Source of the DNA: Arenimonas fontis
GTDB lineage: Bacteria; Pseudomonadota; Gammaproteobacteria; Xanthomonadales; Xanthomonadaceae
Length of the DNA: 64,000 nucleotides
Assembly: GCF_008386465.1 (NCBI RefSeq)
Contig: NZ_VUOD01000003.1
Location: 124,001-188,000 of the forward strand
Direction of reading: 5' to 3'
Shown here: positions 19,272 to 27,366 of the stretch, piece by piece
Position numbering within the stretch: position 1 is the stretch's first letter
Layout: each line of letters starts with the position of its first letter
Translations under genes and position numbers: made by a program
The notes under the pieces: model-generated
Seen by the model: the letters and a program-made list of their open reading frames with translations, nothing else
What the model was told of the DNA's origin: nothing
Databases searched by the model: none

Positions 19272-19302
19272 GACGGGCGCCTTCGGGCGCCCGTCTTCTT
19301 TC
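19272..19302 (+). terminator. intrinsic terminator of ahcY
   Basis: Ten-base perfect stem GACGGGCGCC and GGCGCCCGTC closed by a TTCG tetraloop, then TTCTTTC. It lies 38 bases after the ahcY stop. Confidence 0.85.
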
Positions 19303-19325
19303 GGGGGGCGACGTCGCGGGCCTGC

Positions 19326-19880
19326 TCACCGCCAGTTCGCGTGCTTCTCCCAGAAGTCCACCGAGCGCAGGTAAGCCTCGCGGTCCAGCGGCACGCCGCT
19401 TCCGCCCTCCTCCACGCCCAGGGCATTGCGCATCATGGTGATGGGCGCCATCGGGATCTCCGCCGCTTCCATGGTGTACAGGCAGCCGACGACGCCCCAG
19501 TCGGCCTCGATCGCCGTGCCCTCCTTCGCCAGTTGTTCGCGGCTGTAGAGGATGGGCACCAGGTAGTTGGCCACGGGCGGCTCCACGCCCTCGAACCAGC
19601 GCACCAGCACCGGCAGCTCGGCCGGGGTGCGGGCTTCGTAGGCGGTACGCAGCCGGTGCCGGTTCTCCTCGGTGATCGGCACCACCGAGCAGCGGGTCGA
19701 GGTCCAGTTGCGGTGCACGTGCAGGCGGCAGAAGGGCGCATAGCCTGGCAGCACGGCCACCGGCACCTCGGCGTTCAGGCGCTCGACGAACTGTTCGGCG
19801 GTGATGTCCTGGATGGCGGTGCGGCGGCCGTCGCCGGGGAAGAGGCGGCGGCGGGCGAAATCGGTCATCTGGATGCTCAT
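19326..19880 (-). CDS. DUF3228 family protein
   Basis: A 184-residue soluble protein that I recognise as DUF3228 by length and by the blocks GYAPFCRLHVHRNWTSTRC, IEADWGVVGCLYTMEAAEIP and PITMMRNALGVEEGGSGVPL. No function is known to me. It has a conserved-looking pair of cysteines and a Trp/His-rich core. The start at 19880 is preceded by CACAAT, six bases before the ATG, and no Shine-Dalgarno, which suggests a leaderless transcript. It lies between ahcY and metF but in the opposite direction, so co-regulation with the methionine cycle is not shown. Confidence 0.82.
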   Translation of the reverse strand: MSIQMTDFARRRLFPGDGRRTAIQDITAEQFVERLNAEVPVAVLPGYAPFCRLHVHRNWTSTRCSVVPITEENRHRLRTAYEARTPAELPVLVRWFEGVEPPVANYLVPILYSREQLAKEGTAIEADWGVVGCLYTMEAAEIPMAPITMMRNALGVEEGGSGVPLDREAYLRSVDFWEKHANWR

Positions 19881-20038
19881 GCCGGAATTGTGTCGGCGAA
19901 CCGATGGGCCGGGAACCGGCTCGGGCCGACTCTCCCGGCTTGCCGATGCCCGGACGGACCACCGCCGGGCAGGCAAGGGCCGCCGGCGCCGGCCGGCGGG
20001 GGAATCCCTTGACTCCGCCACTTCCCCCTCTTGCTCCC

Positions 20039-20068
20039 TTCACGTTCATCCGGATGAAAGGATATAGT
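20039..20068 (+). promoter_or_regulatory. metF promoter with palindromic operator
   Basis: A -35 TTCACG (20039-20044) and a -10 TATAGT (20063-20068) are 18 bases apart. The perfect 14-base palindrome TTCATCCGGATGAA (20045-20058) fills the spacer, an ideal repressor position. The 24-base element from TTCATC to the -10 recurs before metK. Confidence 0.7.
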
Positions 20069-20097
20069 CGGCCGGACTCCGTCGTTCCCGCCCGCCC

Positions 20098-20922
20098 ATG
20101 CCCCGGATCAGCCTAGAGTTCTACCCGCCCAAGGACGAAGAGCAGCGCGCCCAACTGGACCGCACCGTCGCCCGGCTGAAGTCCCACGCGCCGGCCTTCG
20201 TCTCGGTGACCTTCGGCGCCGGCGGCTCGACCCTGAGCTACACGCCCGAGACGGTGCGACGGCTGCGCCAGGAGCACGGGCTGGACGCGGTGCCGCACCT
20301 GAGCTGCATGGGTGGCACCCGCACCGAACTGCGCGAACTGCTGAAGCTGTACCGGGCCCTGGGCTGCCGCCGCATCGTCGCCCTGCGCGGGGACCTGCCC
20401 TCGGGCATGGCCCGCACCGGCGAGTTCCGCCACGCCCGCGACCTGGTGGCCTTCATCCGCGAGGAACATGGCGACCACTTCCGCATCGAGGTGGCCTGCT
20501 ACCCGGAGATGCACCCCCAAGCCGAGGACGCCTTGGCCGACCTGCGCCACTTCAGGGCCAAGGTGGAGGCCGGCGCCGACGGCGCCATCACCCAGTACTT
20601 CTTCAATGCCGACGCCTATTTCCGCTTCGTGGACGAGGCGCGCCGCGCCGGCGTCACGGTGCCGATCGTGCCGGGCATCATGCCGATCGCCAACTTCGCC
20701 CAGCTGCGCCGCTTCTCCGAGGCCTGCGGCGCCGAGATCCCGCGCTGGATCGCCAAACGCATGCAGGCCTACGGTGACGACGCGAAGGCGGTACGCGAGT
20801 TCGGCGCCGACGTGGTAGCAGCGATGTGCCGGCGCCTGCTCGAGGGCGGCGCGCCCGAGCTGCACTTCTACACGCTCAATCTGGCCAGGCCCACCGAAGC
20901 CGTGCTGTCCCGGCTGGCCTGA
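20098..20922 (+). CDS. metF: methylenetetrahydrofolate reductase
   Basis: FAD enzyme of 274 residues that reduces 5,10-methylene-THF to 5-methyl-THF for methionine synthesis. N-terminal EFYPPKDEEQRAQL carries the catalytic glutamate of the family. VTFGAGGS, IVALRGDLPSG (FAD/folate contacts), HPQAEDALADLRHF and QYFFNADAYFRFVDEARR are all present. Length is near the usual 275-295. It completes the methyl-cycle cluster with metK and ahcY and probably shares a repressor with metK. Confidence 0.97.
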   Translation: MPRISLEFYPPKDEEQRAQLDRTVARLKSHAPAFVSVTFGAGGSTLSYTPETVRRLRQEHGLDAVPHLSCMGGTRTELRELLKLYRALGCRRIVALRGDLPSGMARTGEFRHARDLVAFIREEHGDHFRIEVACYPEMHPQAEDALADLRHFRAKVEAGADGAITQYFFNADAYFRFVDEARRAGVTVPIVPGIMPIANFAQLRRFSEACGAEIPRWIAKRMQAYGDDAKAVREFGADVVAAMCRRLLEGGAPELHFYTLNLARPTEAVLSRLA

Positions 20923-20942
20923 GCCGCGCTAGGCTGGCGGGC

Positions 20943-21698
20943 ATGCGTCCGGCCCCAAATCGTCCGCGCCCGCCTTGCTCCCGCCGGATGCAGGCAGGTG
21001 CGCTGCGGGCACGCGTGTCTCGGGCCTGCCTGCTTGCGGCCTGCCTGCTGCCGCTCGGCATGCCGTCGTCCGGCACGGCGCCTGCCGCCGCGGCGGACGG
21101 TGTGCATCGCTGCCTGGATCCGCGCGGCCAGCCGGTCTACAGCGACCAGCCCTGCGAGCATCTGGGCGCGCTGCCACGCGTCCGGCCCGGTGCCGGGATG
21201 GACGCGGACATCGGCAAGGTCGGCCCGCCCGAATGCGCACGCAGTCCGGAGCGCCTGCTGGAGGGCGTGCGCGCGGCCCTGGAAACGCGCGACGTCAACC
21301 GTCTGGCCAGCTACTACCACTGGGCCGGCACCAGTGCCGGCGGCGCCCGCTTCCTGATGGACGAACTGGAAGCGCTGGTACGGCGACCGATGATGGCCCT
21401 GGACTGGCTGCCCGCGCCGCATCGTGGCGATGCCCCTGCGACCGAAGCGACGACGGCAGCGCCCGTCGGGCCATCGGGCGACCGGGCCCGGCACGCCTCG
21501 TCCGCGGCATCCCGCGGTCCTTCCGGCGACTCGTCCGGAGGCGATGGCGGGCCTGGGCCCGCCGACGGCTCCACCGATTCCCTCCACCCGCCCGCCGGCC
21601 TTCGGTTGCAACCGGGGATCGGCCCGACGGAGGCGGGCGCAGTCGCGGTGGAGTTCCGCGTGCGCCAGCACGCCGGATGCTGGTGGATCGAATTCTGA
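20943..21698 (+). CDS. secreted DUF4124-type protein with low-complexity insert
   Basis: A 251-residue protein of unknown function. A signal peptide with a hydrophobic core (about residues 28-50) is followed by a DUF4124-like segment, VHRCLDPRGQPVYSDQPCEH, in which the cysteines may form a disulfide. A helical domain (about 85-150) comes next, then about 60 residues rich in Ser, Gly, Pro and Asp, and a short C-terminal beta segment ending RQHAGCWWIEF. The start is uncertain; a second ATG at 20988 would still leave the signal peptide. It follows metF by 20 bases but shares no evident pathway with it. Confidence 0.72.
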   Translation: MRPAPNRPRPPCSRRMQAGALRARVSRACLLAACLLPLGMPSSGTAPAAAADGVHRCLDPRGQPVYSDQPCEHLGALPRVRPGAGMDADIGKVGPPECARSPERLLEGVRAALETRDVNRLASYYHWAGTSAGGARFLMDELEALVRRPMMALDWLPAPHRGDAPATEATTAAPVGPSGDRARHASSAASRGPSGDSSGGDGGPGPADGSTDSLHPPAGLRLQPGIGPTEAGAVAVEFRVRQHAGCWWIEF

Positions 21699-21784
21699 GC
21701 GGACAGGGCCGGGCCTGACGACGCCGGCGCTCCGGACCGCGCCCCAGCGCAGACGGATCGAATCCCGGGACCACGGGCACCGGC

Positions 21785-21790
21785 TAGAAT
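21785..21790 (+). promoter_or_regulatory. -10 element of ilvE
   Basis: TAGAAT lies 23 bases ahead of the ilvE ATG, leaving room for a short leader with the GGAG ribosome site at 21804-21807. Confidence 0.45.
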
Positions 21791-21813
21791 TCCCGTTTCT
21801 CCCGGAGTCCGCC

Positions 21814-22731
21814 ATGACCCAGTCCTACCCCAGCCAGATCTGGCACAACGGCCGCATCAAGCCCTGGGCCGACGCCACCGTGCACGTGATGGCGCACGGC
21901 CTGCACTACGGCTCCTCGGTGTTCGAGGGCATCCGCAGCTACCCCACTCCGAACGGGCAAGCCATCTTCCGGCTGGATGACCACCTGCGCCGCCTGTACC
22001 AGTCGGCCAAGGTCTACGACATGGTCATTCCATACGACCAGGCCACCCTGGCCTCGGCCTGCCGCGAGGTGATCCGCGCCAACGGCCTGGAACGCGCCTA
22101 CCTGCGCCCGATCGCCTACCGCGGCCTCGGCGGCTTCGGCCTGTCGGCGGAAACGCCGGTGGAGGTCGCCGTCGCCGCCTGGCACATGGGACCCTACCTT
22201 GGCCCCGGCGTGCTGGAAGCCGGCATCGATGCCTGCGTGTCCAGCTGGCAGCGTTTCGCACCCAACACCATCCCGGCCGGTGCCAAGGCCGGCGGCAACT
22301 ACCTCAGCGGGCAACTGGTGGCGCGCGAGGCCAGGCGGCTGGGCTTCGGCGAGGGCATCGCCCTGGCCAGCACCGGCCTGCTCAGCGAAGGTGCCGGTGA
22401 AAACCTGTTCCTGGTGTTCGACGGCACGCTGCACACTCCGCCGGTAAGCGCCGCCCTGCTCAACGGAATCACCCGCGACACCATCATCCGCCTGGCCCGC
22501 GCCAACGGCATCGGGGTAGTCGAGCGCGACCTGCCGCGCGAGTACCTGTATCTGTGCGACGAGCTGTTCATGTGCGGCACCGCCGCCGAGATCACCCCAA
22601 TCCGCAGCGTGGACGGCCGCCCGGTCGGCGACGGCAAGCCGGGCAAGCTGACCCGCCAGATCCAGGACCTCTTCTTCGGCATCTTCACCGGCCGGACACC
22701 GGTCCCGGAAGACTGGCTGGATTACGTCTGA
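21814..22731 (+). CDS. ilvE: branched-chain amino acid aminotransferase
   Basis: PLP enzyme of 305 residues, fold type IV, that interconverts Leu, Ile and Val with their keto acids using glutamate. MAHGLHYGSSVFEGIRSY, the PLP lysine in PAGAKAGGNYLSGQLVARE (about residue 158), STGLLSEGAGENLFLVFDG and LFMCGTAAEITPIRSVDGR are typical of the class IV family and of IlvE. Start at 21814 has GGAG six bases before it. Its end overlaps the convergent histidine kinase gene by ten bases. No leader peptide or attenuator was seen. Confidence 0.95.
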   Translation: MTQSYPSQIWHNGRIKPWADATVHVMAHGLHYGSSVFEGIRSYPTPNGQAIFRLDDHLRRLYQSAKVYDMVIPYDQATLASACREVIRANGLERAYLRPIAYRGLGGFGLSAETPVEVAVAAWHMGPYLGPGVLEAGIDACVSSWQRFAPNTIPAGAKAGGNYLSGQLVAREARRLGFGEGIALASTGLLSEGAGENLFLVFDGTLHTPPVSAALLNGITRDTIIRLARANGIGVVERDLPREYLYLCDELFMCGTAAEITPIRSVDGRPVGDGKPGKLTRQIQDLFFGIFTGRTPVPEDWLDYV

Positions 22732-24059
22732 AGGTTCTGGCCGCTTTCATCGGCGTAATCCGCGGCCAAATCATCTCCCTCCGGCGCGAAGCGGAGAGTG
22801 GCGACGGCGCCGCGTTCGGGGCGTGGCATGATGCTGACGCGCCAGCCGTAGAGTTCGCAGAGGCGGCGGACGATGGACAGGCCGATGCCGCCGCCGACGG
22901 TGCCGGTGGCGCCGGAGCCACGGTAGCCGCGTTCGAACAGGCGCAGTGCGTCTTCCTCGCTCAGGCCGGGGCCGGTGTCCTCGATGCGCACCACCCCGGG
23001 CTCGATCATGATCGCCACCTCGCCTTCGGCGGTGTATTTGCAGGCGTTGCCTATCAGGTTGCCCAGCGCCACCGACAACACCGCCTCGGGCGCGTCCACG
23101 AACACCCCTTCTCCGCCCTCGACCCGGATGTCCACCGGCTTGTCGCCGATCTGCGCCCGGCTGGCCTCGGCCAGCTGCAGCGCCAGACGTCGCAGCGGCG
23201 TGCGCCCGGTACCGCGCTCGTTGCGCGAAAGCATCAGCAGGGCCGTGGTCAGGTCAGCGCACTGCTGCGCCGCACGATCGATGCGGAACAGGCGCTGGCG
23301 CATCTTCTCCGGCAGGTCCGGGTTGGCCAGCATCAGTTCGGTGGCACCGCGGATCACCGCCAGCGGCGTCCGCAGCTCGTGACTGACGTCGGAGTTGAAC
23401 TCGCGGTCGCGCTTGACCAGCGAGGTCATGCGCTCGGCGTAGTCGTCCAGCGCCGCCGCCAGCTGACCGACCTCGTCATTGGCGAAGTGCAGGGCCAACC
23501 GCTCCGGTCGCTCCCGCCCGGCCATGTCCTCCAATCGCCTGGCCAGCTCGGTGACCGGACTGATCACCCGCTTGGACGACCACCAGCCCACCAGCAGGGA
23601 AAGCAGCGAAAACAGCAACACCGCTCCCACCAGCGCGTAGCTCAGTTGCTGCTGGCTGGCCCGCTCCTGGGCGATGTCGTAGCTGAGAAAGAACCAGTAA
23701 TCCTCGTCCTTGCGCACCGCCAGCTTGTAGGTGCGGACGCGGCCGTCGGCCTCCCTTTCGCTCACCTCGTGCACGCCGTCGGGCAGGTTGCGCCAGGCGA
23801 AGGGTACGTTGCCGAACCGGCGCTTGCTGTAGACGCCACCACGGATCTTGTCGAAAGCGATCAGGTCGGCATTCTCGGGATCGCGGTAGAACTGCTCGGC
23901 ATAGTCGGCCACGTTCTGCAACAGGGCCTCGCCGATCAGTTGGTCCTCCAGACGTTCGCGCAGCAGCACCGTTGCCGCCGCGAACAACCCGGTCAGGCCG
24001 AAGCCCAGCAGGAAGAAGGACAGGATGATCCGGCTGCGCAGCCGATGCCGATAGCGCAT
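22722..24059 (-). CDS. two-component sensor histidine kinase
   Basis: Inner membrane sensor of 445 residues. TM1 is about 10-32, a periplasmic domain of about 105 residues follows, then TM2 about 139-160, HAMP about 161-213, and HisKA with the phospho-accepting His227 in SDVSHELRTPL. The ATPase domain has N box NLIGNACKY, IEDTGPGLSEED and GGGIGLSIVRRL. It pairs with the OmpR-type regulator directly upstream. The periplasmic domain matches no sensor I can name; it is rich in charged residues. The signal is unknown, but the first gene of the operon encodes a small periplasmic protein that could modulate it (inference). Confidence 0.93.
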   Translation of the reverse strand: MRYRHRLRSRIILSFFLLGFGLTGLFAAATVLLRERLEDQLIGEALLQNVADYAEQFYRDPENADLIAFDKIRGGVYSKRRFGNVPFAWRNLPDGVHEVSEREADGRVRTYKLAVRKDEDYWFFLSYDIAQERASQQQLSYALVGAVLLFSLLSLLVGWWSSKRVISPVTELARRLEDMAGRERPERLALHFANDEVGQLAAALDDYAERMTSLVKRDREFNSDVSHELRTPLAVIRGATELMLANPDLPEKMRQRLFRIDRAAQQCADLTTALLMLSRNERGTGRTPLRRLALQLAEASRAQIGDKPVDIRVEGGEGVFVDAPEAVLSVALGNLIGNACKYTAEGEVAIMIEPGVVRIEDTGPGLSEEDALRLFERGYRGSGATGTVGGGIGLSIVRRLCELYGWRVSIMPRPERGAVATLRFAPEGDDLAADYADESGQNLQT

Positions 24060-24066
24060 GGGCGCC

Positions 24067-24747
24067 TCAGCCGGCGTCGGGGTCGGCGATCCGGTAGCCG
24101 ATGCCGTGGCGGGTCTGGATCAGGGCCTTGTCGAAAGGTTTGTCCACCGCCGCGCGCAGGCCGTGGATGTGCACCCGCAGGGAATCGCTGTCCGGCAGCT
24201 CCTCGCCCCAGACCCGGGTCTCCAGCTCCTGGCGGGTGACCACCGAGGGTGCGGCCTCCATCAGCGCCTGCAGGATCTTCAGCGCGGTCGGATTGAGTTG
24301 CAGCAGCTTGCCGGCGCGCCGGACCTCGAGCGTGTCCAGGTTGAACTCGAGGTCGGCGACGTTCAACACCCGGGGCTGGGCCGCCTTGCCACGGCGGGCC
24401 AGCACCGAAAGCCTCGCCTCCACCTCCTGCAGGGCGAAGGGCTTGACCAGATAGTCGTCGGCACCGGACTCGAAGCCCTCCAGCTTGTTGTCCAGGGAGT
24501 CCCTGGCGGTGAGCATCAGCACCGGCGTCTGCTTGCGGCCCTCCTGGCGCAGCTTCCGGCAAACCTCCAGGCCGTCCATGCCCGGCAGGTTCAGGTCCAG
24601 GACGATCGCGTCGAACTCGTTGACCACGGCCAGGTGCAGGCCGGTGACGCCGTCGGCGGCGTAATCGACCGTGTGGCCGCGGTCTTCGAGGTAATCGCCG
24701 AGATTGGCGGCGATGTCGCGATTGTCTTCGACGACCAGGATGCGCAT
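24067..24747 (-). CDS. OmpR-family response regulator
   Basis: A 226-residue transcription regulator. The receiver domain (1-120) has the acidic pocket VVEDN, phospho-acceptor Asp51 in VLDLNLPGMDG, Thr80 and Lys102 in LVKPF. The winged-helix domain (about 130-222) ends with the usual SLRVHIHGLRAAVDKPF and GIGYRI. It starts two bases after the stop of the small periplasmic protein gene and is followed seven bases later by the kinase gene, so the three genes form one operon. Targets are not visible. Confidence 0.95.
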   Translation of the reverse strand: MRILVVEDNRDIAANLGDYLEDRGHTVDYAADGVTGLHLAVVNEFDAIVLDLNLPGMDGLEVCRKLRQEGRKQTPVLMLTARDSLDNKLEGFESGADDYLVKPFALQEVEARLSVLARRGKAAQPRVLNVADLEFNLDTLEVRRAGKLLQLNPTALKILQALMEAAPSVVTRQELETRVWGEELPDSDSLRVHIHGLRAAVDKPFDKALIQTRHGIGYRIADPDAG

Positions 24748-24749
24748 GG

Positions 24750-25235
24750 TCAGTTGTTTCTGTCCGGCATGACCGCGCGCTGCATGGTCTGCAGCCGCCG
24801 CTGGTCGTCTTCGCGCCGGCGACGACGTTCGGCAACGGTTTCGCAGGTGGTGGTTGCCCGGTGGCTGCCGGTCTCGCGCCGCCGCTCGCAGATCAGCCGG
24901 CTGTCTTCCGCCGCCTGGGTGAGGATGGTGTTGACCACCTCCTGCTCGTTGAACAGCGCCACCTTCTGCGGCTGGCTGAGCTCGTCCACGGAGGCAACGC
25001 CCTCGAGGGTCGCAGCCATGCGTTCGAGCGACTGCCTGACCCGGGCGCGGTCCTCCGGGGCGATCTCGACATAGGTCTTTCCGTCGGCCAGATCCTTCTC
25101 GATCTTCGCCCTCTGGGCCGAGAATTCGCCTTCGGCGATGGACAGCTGCTGCGGCTGGGCGAGGGCAACGGAGGCGGCGGCTGTCAGCAGCACGATGGCC
25201 GCGCTCCGGAACATGGCGGTCCTGCGATGGTTCAT
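24750..25235 (-). CDS. small periplasmic protein with CERRxTGS...C motif, first gene of the two-component operon
   Basis: A 161-residue secreted protein. The signal peptide (about 1-29) ends AASVALAQ. A helical charged region follows. Near the C terminus is CERRRETGSHRATTTC, with two cysteines likely to form a disulfide, then an Arg-rich tail. I recall similar C-R-R-x-x-TGS-x-C motifs in small secreted proteins of Xanthomonadales and sphingomonads, but cannot name a function. An alternative ATG at 25214 has AGGA seven bases upstream. Tight coupling to the regulator and kinase genes suggests a link to signal perception or a pathway output. Confidence 0.75.
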   Translation of the reverse strand: MNHRRTAMFRSAAIVLLTAAASVALAQPQQLSIAEGEFSAQRAKIEKDLADGKTYVEIAPEDRARVRQSLERMAATLEGVASVDELSQPQKVALFNEQEVVNTILTQAAEDSRLICERRRETGSHRATTTCETVAERRRRREDDQRRLQTMQRAVMPDRNN

Positions 25236-25537
25236 GGGTGGAGGTCTCCGGATACTGGTGCCTGTCTGCGTCCCCGGCCTCCGATGATGCCGCAATCCAG
25301 GGCAAAGGGAACATGGGCCATTCGGCCAGGCCGTGGGCCATCCTGCCAATCGTTGCGGCGGGCAAGAAAACGGCCCGGGGACGGTCTGACCGCCACGCCG
25401 GGCCGAAAGGTTGCTACTGCCCCGATTGCCGTAAATCCGCGGGAACCACCCTGACGAGGAGGACCGATGGCTTTACCGGCCCGGCTAGCCTAGGTCCGGA
25501 GGTATTAAGGAGCCGTTAAATCGGCTTCACCCTTTGG
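25236..25537. other. intergenic region with strong secondary structure
   Basis: No convincing gene. CGGCCCGG (25371-25378) pairs with CCGGGCCG (25398-25405), and inside it CGGTC pairs with GACCG around a single T. Near the rimK 3' end, AGCCG and CGGCT flank an AT-rich loop and may be a weak terminator for rimK. The region must also hold the promoter of the two-component operon, which I could not place. Confidence 0.45.
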
Positions 25538-26461
25538 TTAAGCCCGGTGCTTCCGGCGGGGGCGGCGGGGTCGGCCCCGGCCGGCTTCCAGAACCCGGGC
25601 CTCGGCCAGGGAGACGATGGCCGATGCCACGTCCACCCCGGAGGCCGCCTCGATGCCTTCCAGGCCGGGACTCGAGTTCACCTCCAGCACCAATGGCCCT
25701 CGCTTCGAACGCAACATGTCCACGCCTGCAACGCCGAGACCCATGATGCGGGCCGCCCTGACGGCAGTCTCCGTCTCCACCTCGCTGAGGCGTACCGGGC
25801 TGGCCCGCCCACCCCGGTGCAGGTTGGCCCGGAACTCGCCCTCTCCTGCCTGCCGCTTCATGGCCGCCACCACCCGGTCGCCGACCACGAAGGCGCGCAG
25901 GTCGGCGCCGCCGGCCTCGGCGACGAACTCCTGCACCACGAAGTTGGCGTAGAGGCCGCGGAAGGCCTCGATGAGGCTGCGGGAAGCGCTGGCAGTCTCG
26001 GCCAGGACCACGCCATTGCCCTGGGCGCCCTCGTTGAGCTTGACCACGTGCGGCGGCTTGCCCAGCAGGCCGATCAGGTCCTCGGTGTCATCCGGATTGT
26101 CGCCGAATACCGTCAGCGGCAGGCCCAGGCCCTCGCCGGCCAGCATCTGGTGGCAACGCAGCTTGTCGCGGGCGCGCAGGATGGCGTCGGAGGGGTTCGG
26201 GCTGTAGGCGCCCATCAGCTCGAACTGGCGAAGCACGGCAGTGCCGTAGAACGTCACCGAGGCGCCGATGCGGGGAATCACCGCATCCACGCCGCTCAGC
26301 TCCCTGCCCTTGTACCGCAGCCGGAACGCGCCCGGAGCGATCGCCATGTAGCAGCGCAGCGGATCCAGCACCCGCACCGTGTGGCCGCGGGCGCGCGCCG
26401 CTTCGACCAGGCGCTGGGTCGAGTACAGGCGCGGATTGCGCGAGAGGATGGCGATCTTCAT
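25538..26461 (-). CDS. rimK: RimK-type alpha-L-glutamate ligase
   Basis: ATP-grasp ligase of 307 residues. [72 protein letters not shown] and the Mg-binding [13 protein letters not shown] are the RimK signature. E. coli RimK adds glutamate residues to the C terminus of ribosomal protein S6 and can make poly-glutamate. The C-terminal tail is unusually basic ([11 protein letters not shown]). The start overlaps the stop of the upstream retropepsin-like protease gene by four bases, so the two are translated together. Confidence 0.94.
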   Translation of the reverse strand: MKIAILSRNPRLYSTQRLVEAARARGHTVRVLDPLRCYMAIAPGAFRLRYKGRELSGVDAVIPRIGASVTFYGTAVLRQFELMGAYSPNPSDAILRARDKLRCHQMLAGEGLGLPLTVFGDNPDDTEDLIGLLGKPPHVVKLNEGAQGNGVVLAETASASRSLIEAFRGLYANFVVQEFVAEAGGADLRAFVVGDRVVAAMKRQAGEGEFRANLHRGGRASPVRLSEVETETAVRAARIMGLGVAGVDMLRSKRGPLVLEVNSSPGLEGIEAASGVDVASAIVSLAEARVLEAGRGRPRRPRRKHRA

Positions 26462-26898
26462 GAGGTCGGCGGTTCCTGGCCATGCAGGAAGGAAGCGGCC
26501 GGGTCCACGACGAATCGCCCGGCCAGGGCGGTCCGTCCCAGGAGCATGGGGAATAGCATGTTGCGGCGTCGGGTCAGATTGATGTCCGCCTCCCACTCCT
26601 GGCCAGCGAGCCTCAGGCTCGTGCGGATGAATACCCGTTGCGTGCTGTGGCCGCCGGAGTCCGTGACCGAGCGGCGGTCCAGCACCGGTGCCTCGGCCAG
26701 GCTATCGCCGAACCCGTGCACGCCGGTGGCCACGGCGAAGCGCACCCATTCCACGCCCTCGCGCCGGAAGCTTTCCTGGAATTCCACGTGCAGGGCCGAG
26801 GAGCGCGCGCCGGTATCCACCTTGGCGCGCATGGCCACGATGCCCAGGGCGGGCAGGGCCACCCACTCGCGCCAGCCCAGGCAAACGGGCTGCGGCAT
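26458..26898 (-). CDS. rimB: RimB-like retropepsin-type protease (PF05618 family)
   Basis: A 146-residue cytoplasmic protein often annotated as ATP-dependent zinc protease. The core [13 protein letters not shown] contains a DTGA aspartic-protease motif like retropepsins, so the zinc annotation is doubtful. [19 protein letters not shown] forms the C-terminal half. In Pseudomonas rimABK, RimB modulates RimK glutamation of ribosomal protein S6. Here it precedes rimK with a four-base overlap; no rimA gene is visible. The start at 26898 is chosen because GGAGG lies five bases before it; another ATG is four codons upstream. Confidence 0.85.
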   Translation of the reverse strand: MPQPVCLGWREWVALPALGIVAMRAKVDTGARSSALHVEFQESFRREGVEWVRFAVATGVHGFGDSLAEAPVLDRRSVTDSGGHSTQRVFIRTSLRLAGQEWEADINLTRRRNMLFPMLLGRTALAGRFVVDPAASFLHGQEPPTS

Positions 26899-26959
26899 GC
26901 GGACCTCCATGGCGTCGGCCGGAGATGGCGACGGCGGCCGCAGGGCCGCCGTCGGGTCA

Positions 26960-27033
26960 TGGAGCGGGTGATGGGAATCGAACCCACGTCATCAGCTTGG
27001 GAAGCTGAGGTTCTACCATTGAACTACACCCGC
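26960..27033 (-). tRNA. tRNA-Gly (anticodon CCC)
   Basis: A complete cloverleaf on the minus strand. The acceptor stem GCGGGTG pairs with CACCCGC, discriminator T, and the CCA is genome encoded (26962-26960). The anticodon loop TTCCCAA has CCC at positions 34-36, closed by TCAGC and GCTGA. The T loop is TTCGATT. It decodes GGG glycine codons. Confidence 0.96.
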
Positions 27034-27097
27034 GTTCGGGGCCGATTATGCGGAGGCCGGCCCGGCCGCCGCAATCTGCCGCGCCCCGCGCCTGGGC

Positions 27098-27103
27098 TAC
27101 CAT
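27098..27103 (+). promoter_or_regulatory. -10 element, predicted leaderless thiS transcript
   Basis: TACCAT ends six bases before the ATG at 27110, and no ribosome site lies between. No thiamine pyrophosphate riboswitch is visible in the 75 bases between the tRNA and thiS. Confidence 0.5.
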
Positions 27104-27109
27104 GTGCGC

Positions 27110-27310
27110 ATGCGAGTCCTCCTGAACGGCGAAGCCCGCGACGTGCCGGCGGGCACCACCGTGGCCGGCCTGCTGGAACTGGCCGGTTATGCCGGCCGCA
27201 AGGTCGCGGTCGAGCTGAACCTGGCCGTGGTGCCGCGCAGCCGGCATGCCGAACAGGTCCTGAGCGAGGGCGACCGGATCGAGGTCATCCACGCCATCGG
27301 CGGCGGCTGA
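27110..27310 (+). CDS. thiS: sulfur carrier protein ThiS
   Basis: Ubiquitin-fold protein of 66 residues that carries sulfur as a C-terminal thiocarboxylate for thiazole formation. It ends in the required Gly-Gly (VIHAIGGG, with three glycines), starts [18 protein letters not shown] and has [15 protein letters not shown]. An in-frame GTG at 27104 is a possible start; the ATG is preferred because it sits at the predicted +1. thiG follows 56 bases later with its own promoter. Confidence 0.95.
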   Translation: MRVLLNGEARDVPAGTTVAGLLELAGYAGRKVAVELNLAVVPRSRHAEQVLSEGDRIEVIHAIGGG

Positions 27311-27330
27311 ACGCCGGCCTTAAGAAAGGG

Positions 27331-27359
27331 TTAACTCAGACGCGCCGGCGGGCCATAAT
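27331..27359 (+). promoter_or_regulatory. thiG promoter, predicted leaderless transcript
   Basis: TTAACT (27331-27336) and CATAAT (27354-27359) are 17 bases apart. The -10 ends seven bases before the thiG ATG and no Shine-Dalgarno intervenes. Confidence 0.6.
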
Positions 27360-27366
27360 CGCGACC

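Noticed and set aside
25467-25493. Eight-codon peptide MALPARLA behind GAGGAGG
   Set aside because: No biosynthetic gene follows on that strand, and the codons do not suggest an attenuator.
25238-25519. 93-codon frame on the plus strand in the structured intergenic region
   Set aside because: It lacks a ribosome site, overlaps the start of the secreted protein gene's leader and shows no family features.
26458-26898. ATP-dependent zinc protease function
   Set aside because: No HExxH, ATP-binding or other zinc motif is visible; the DTGA motif points to a retropepsin-like site.
27034-27109. Possible thiamine pyrophosphate riboswitch before thiS
   Set aside because: The interval is too short and lacks the CTGAGA-type core.
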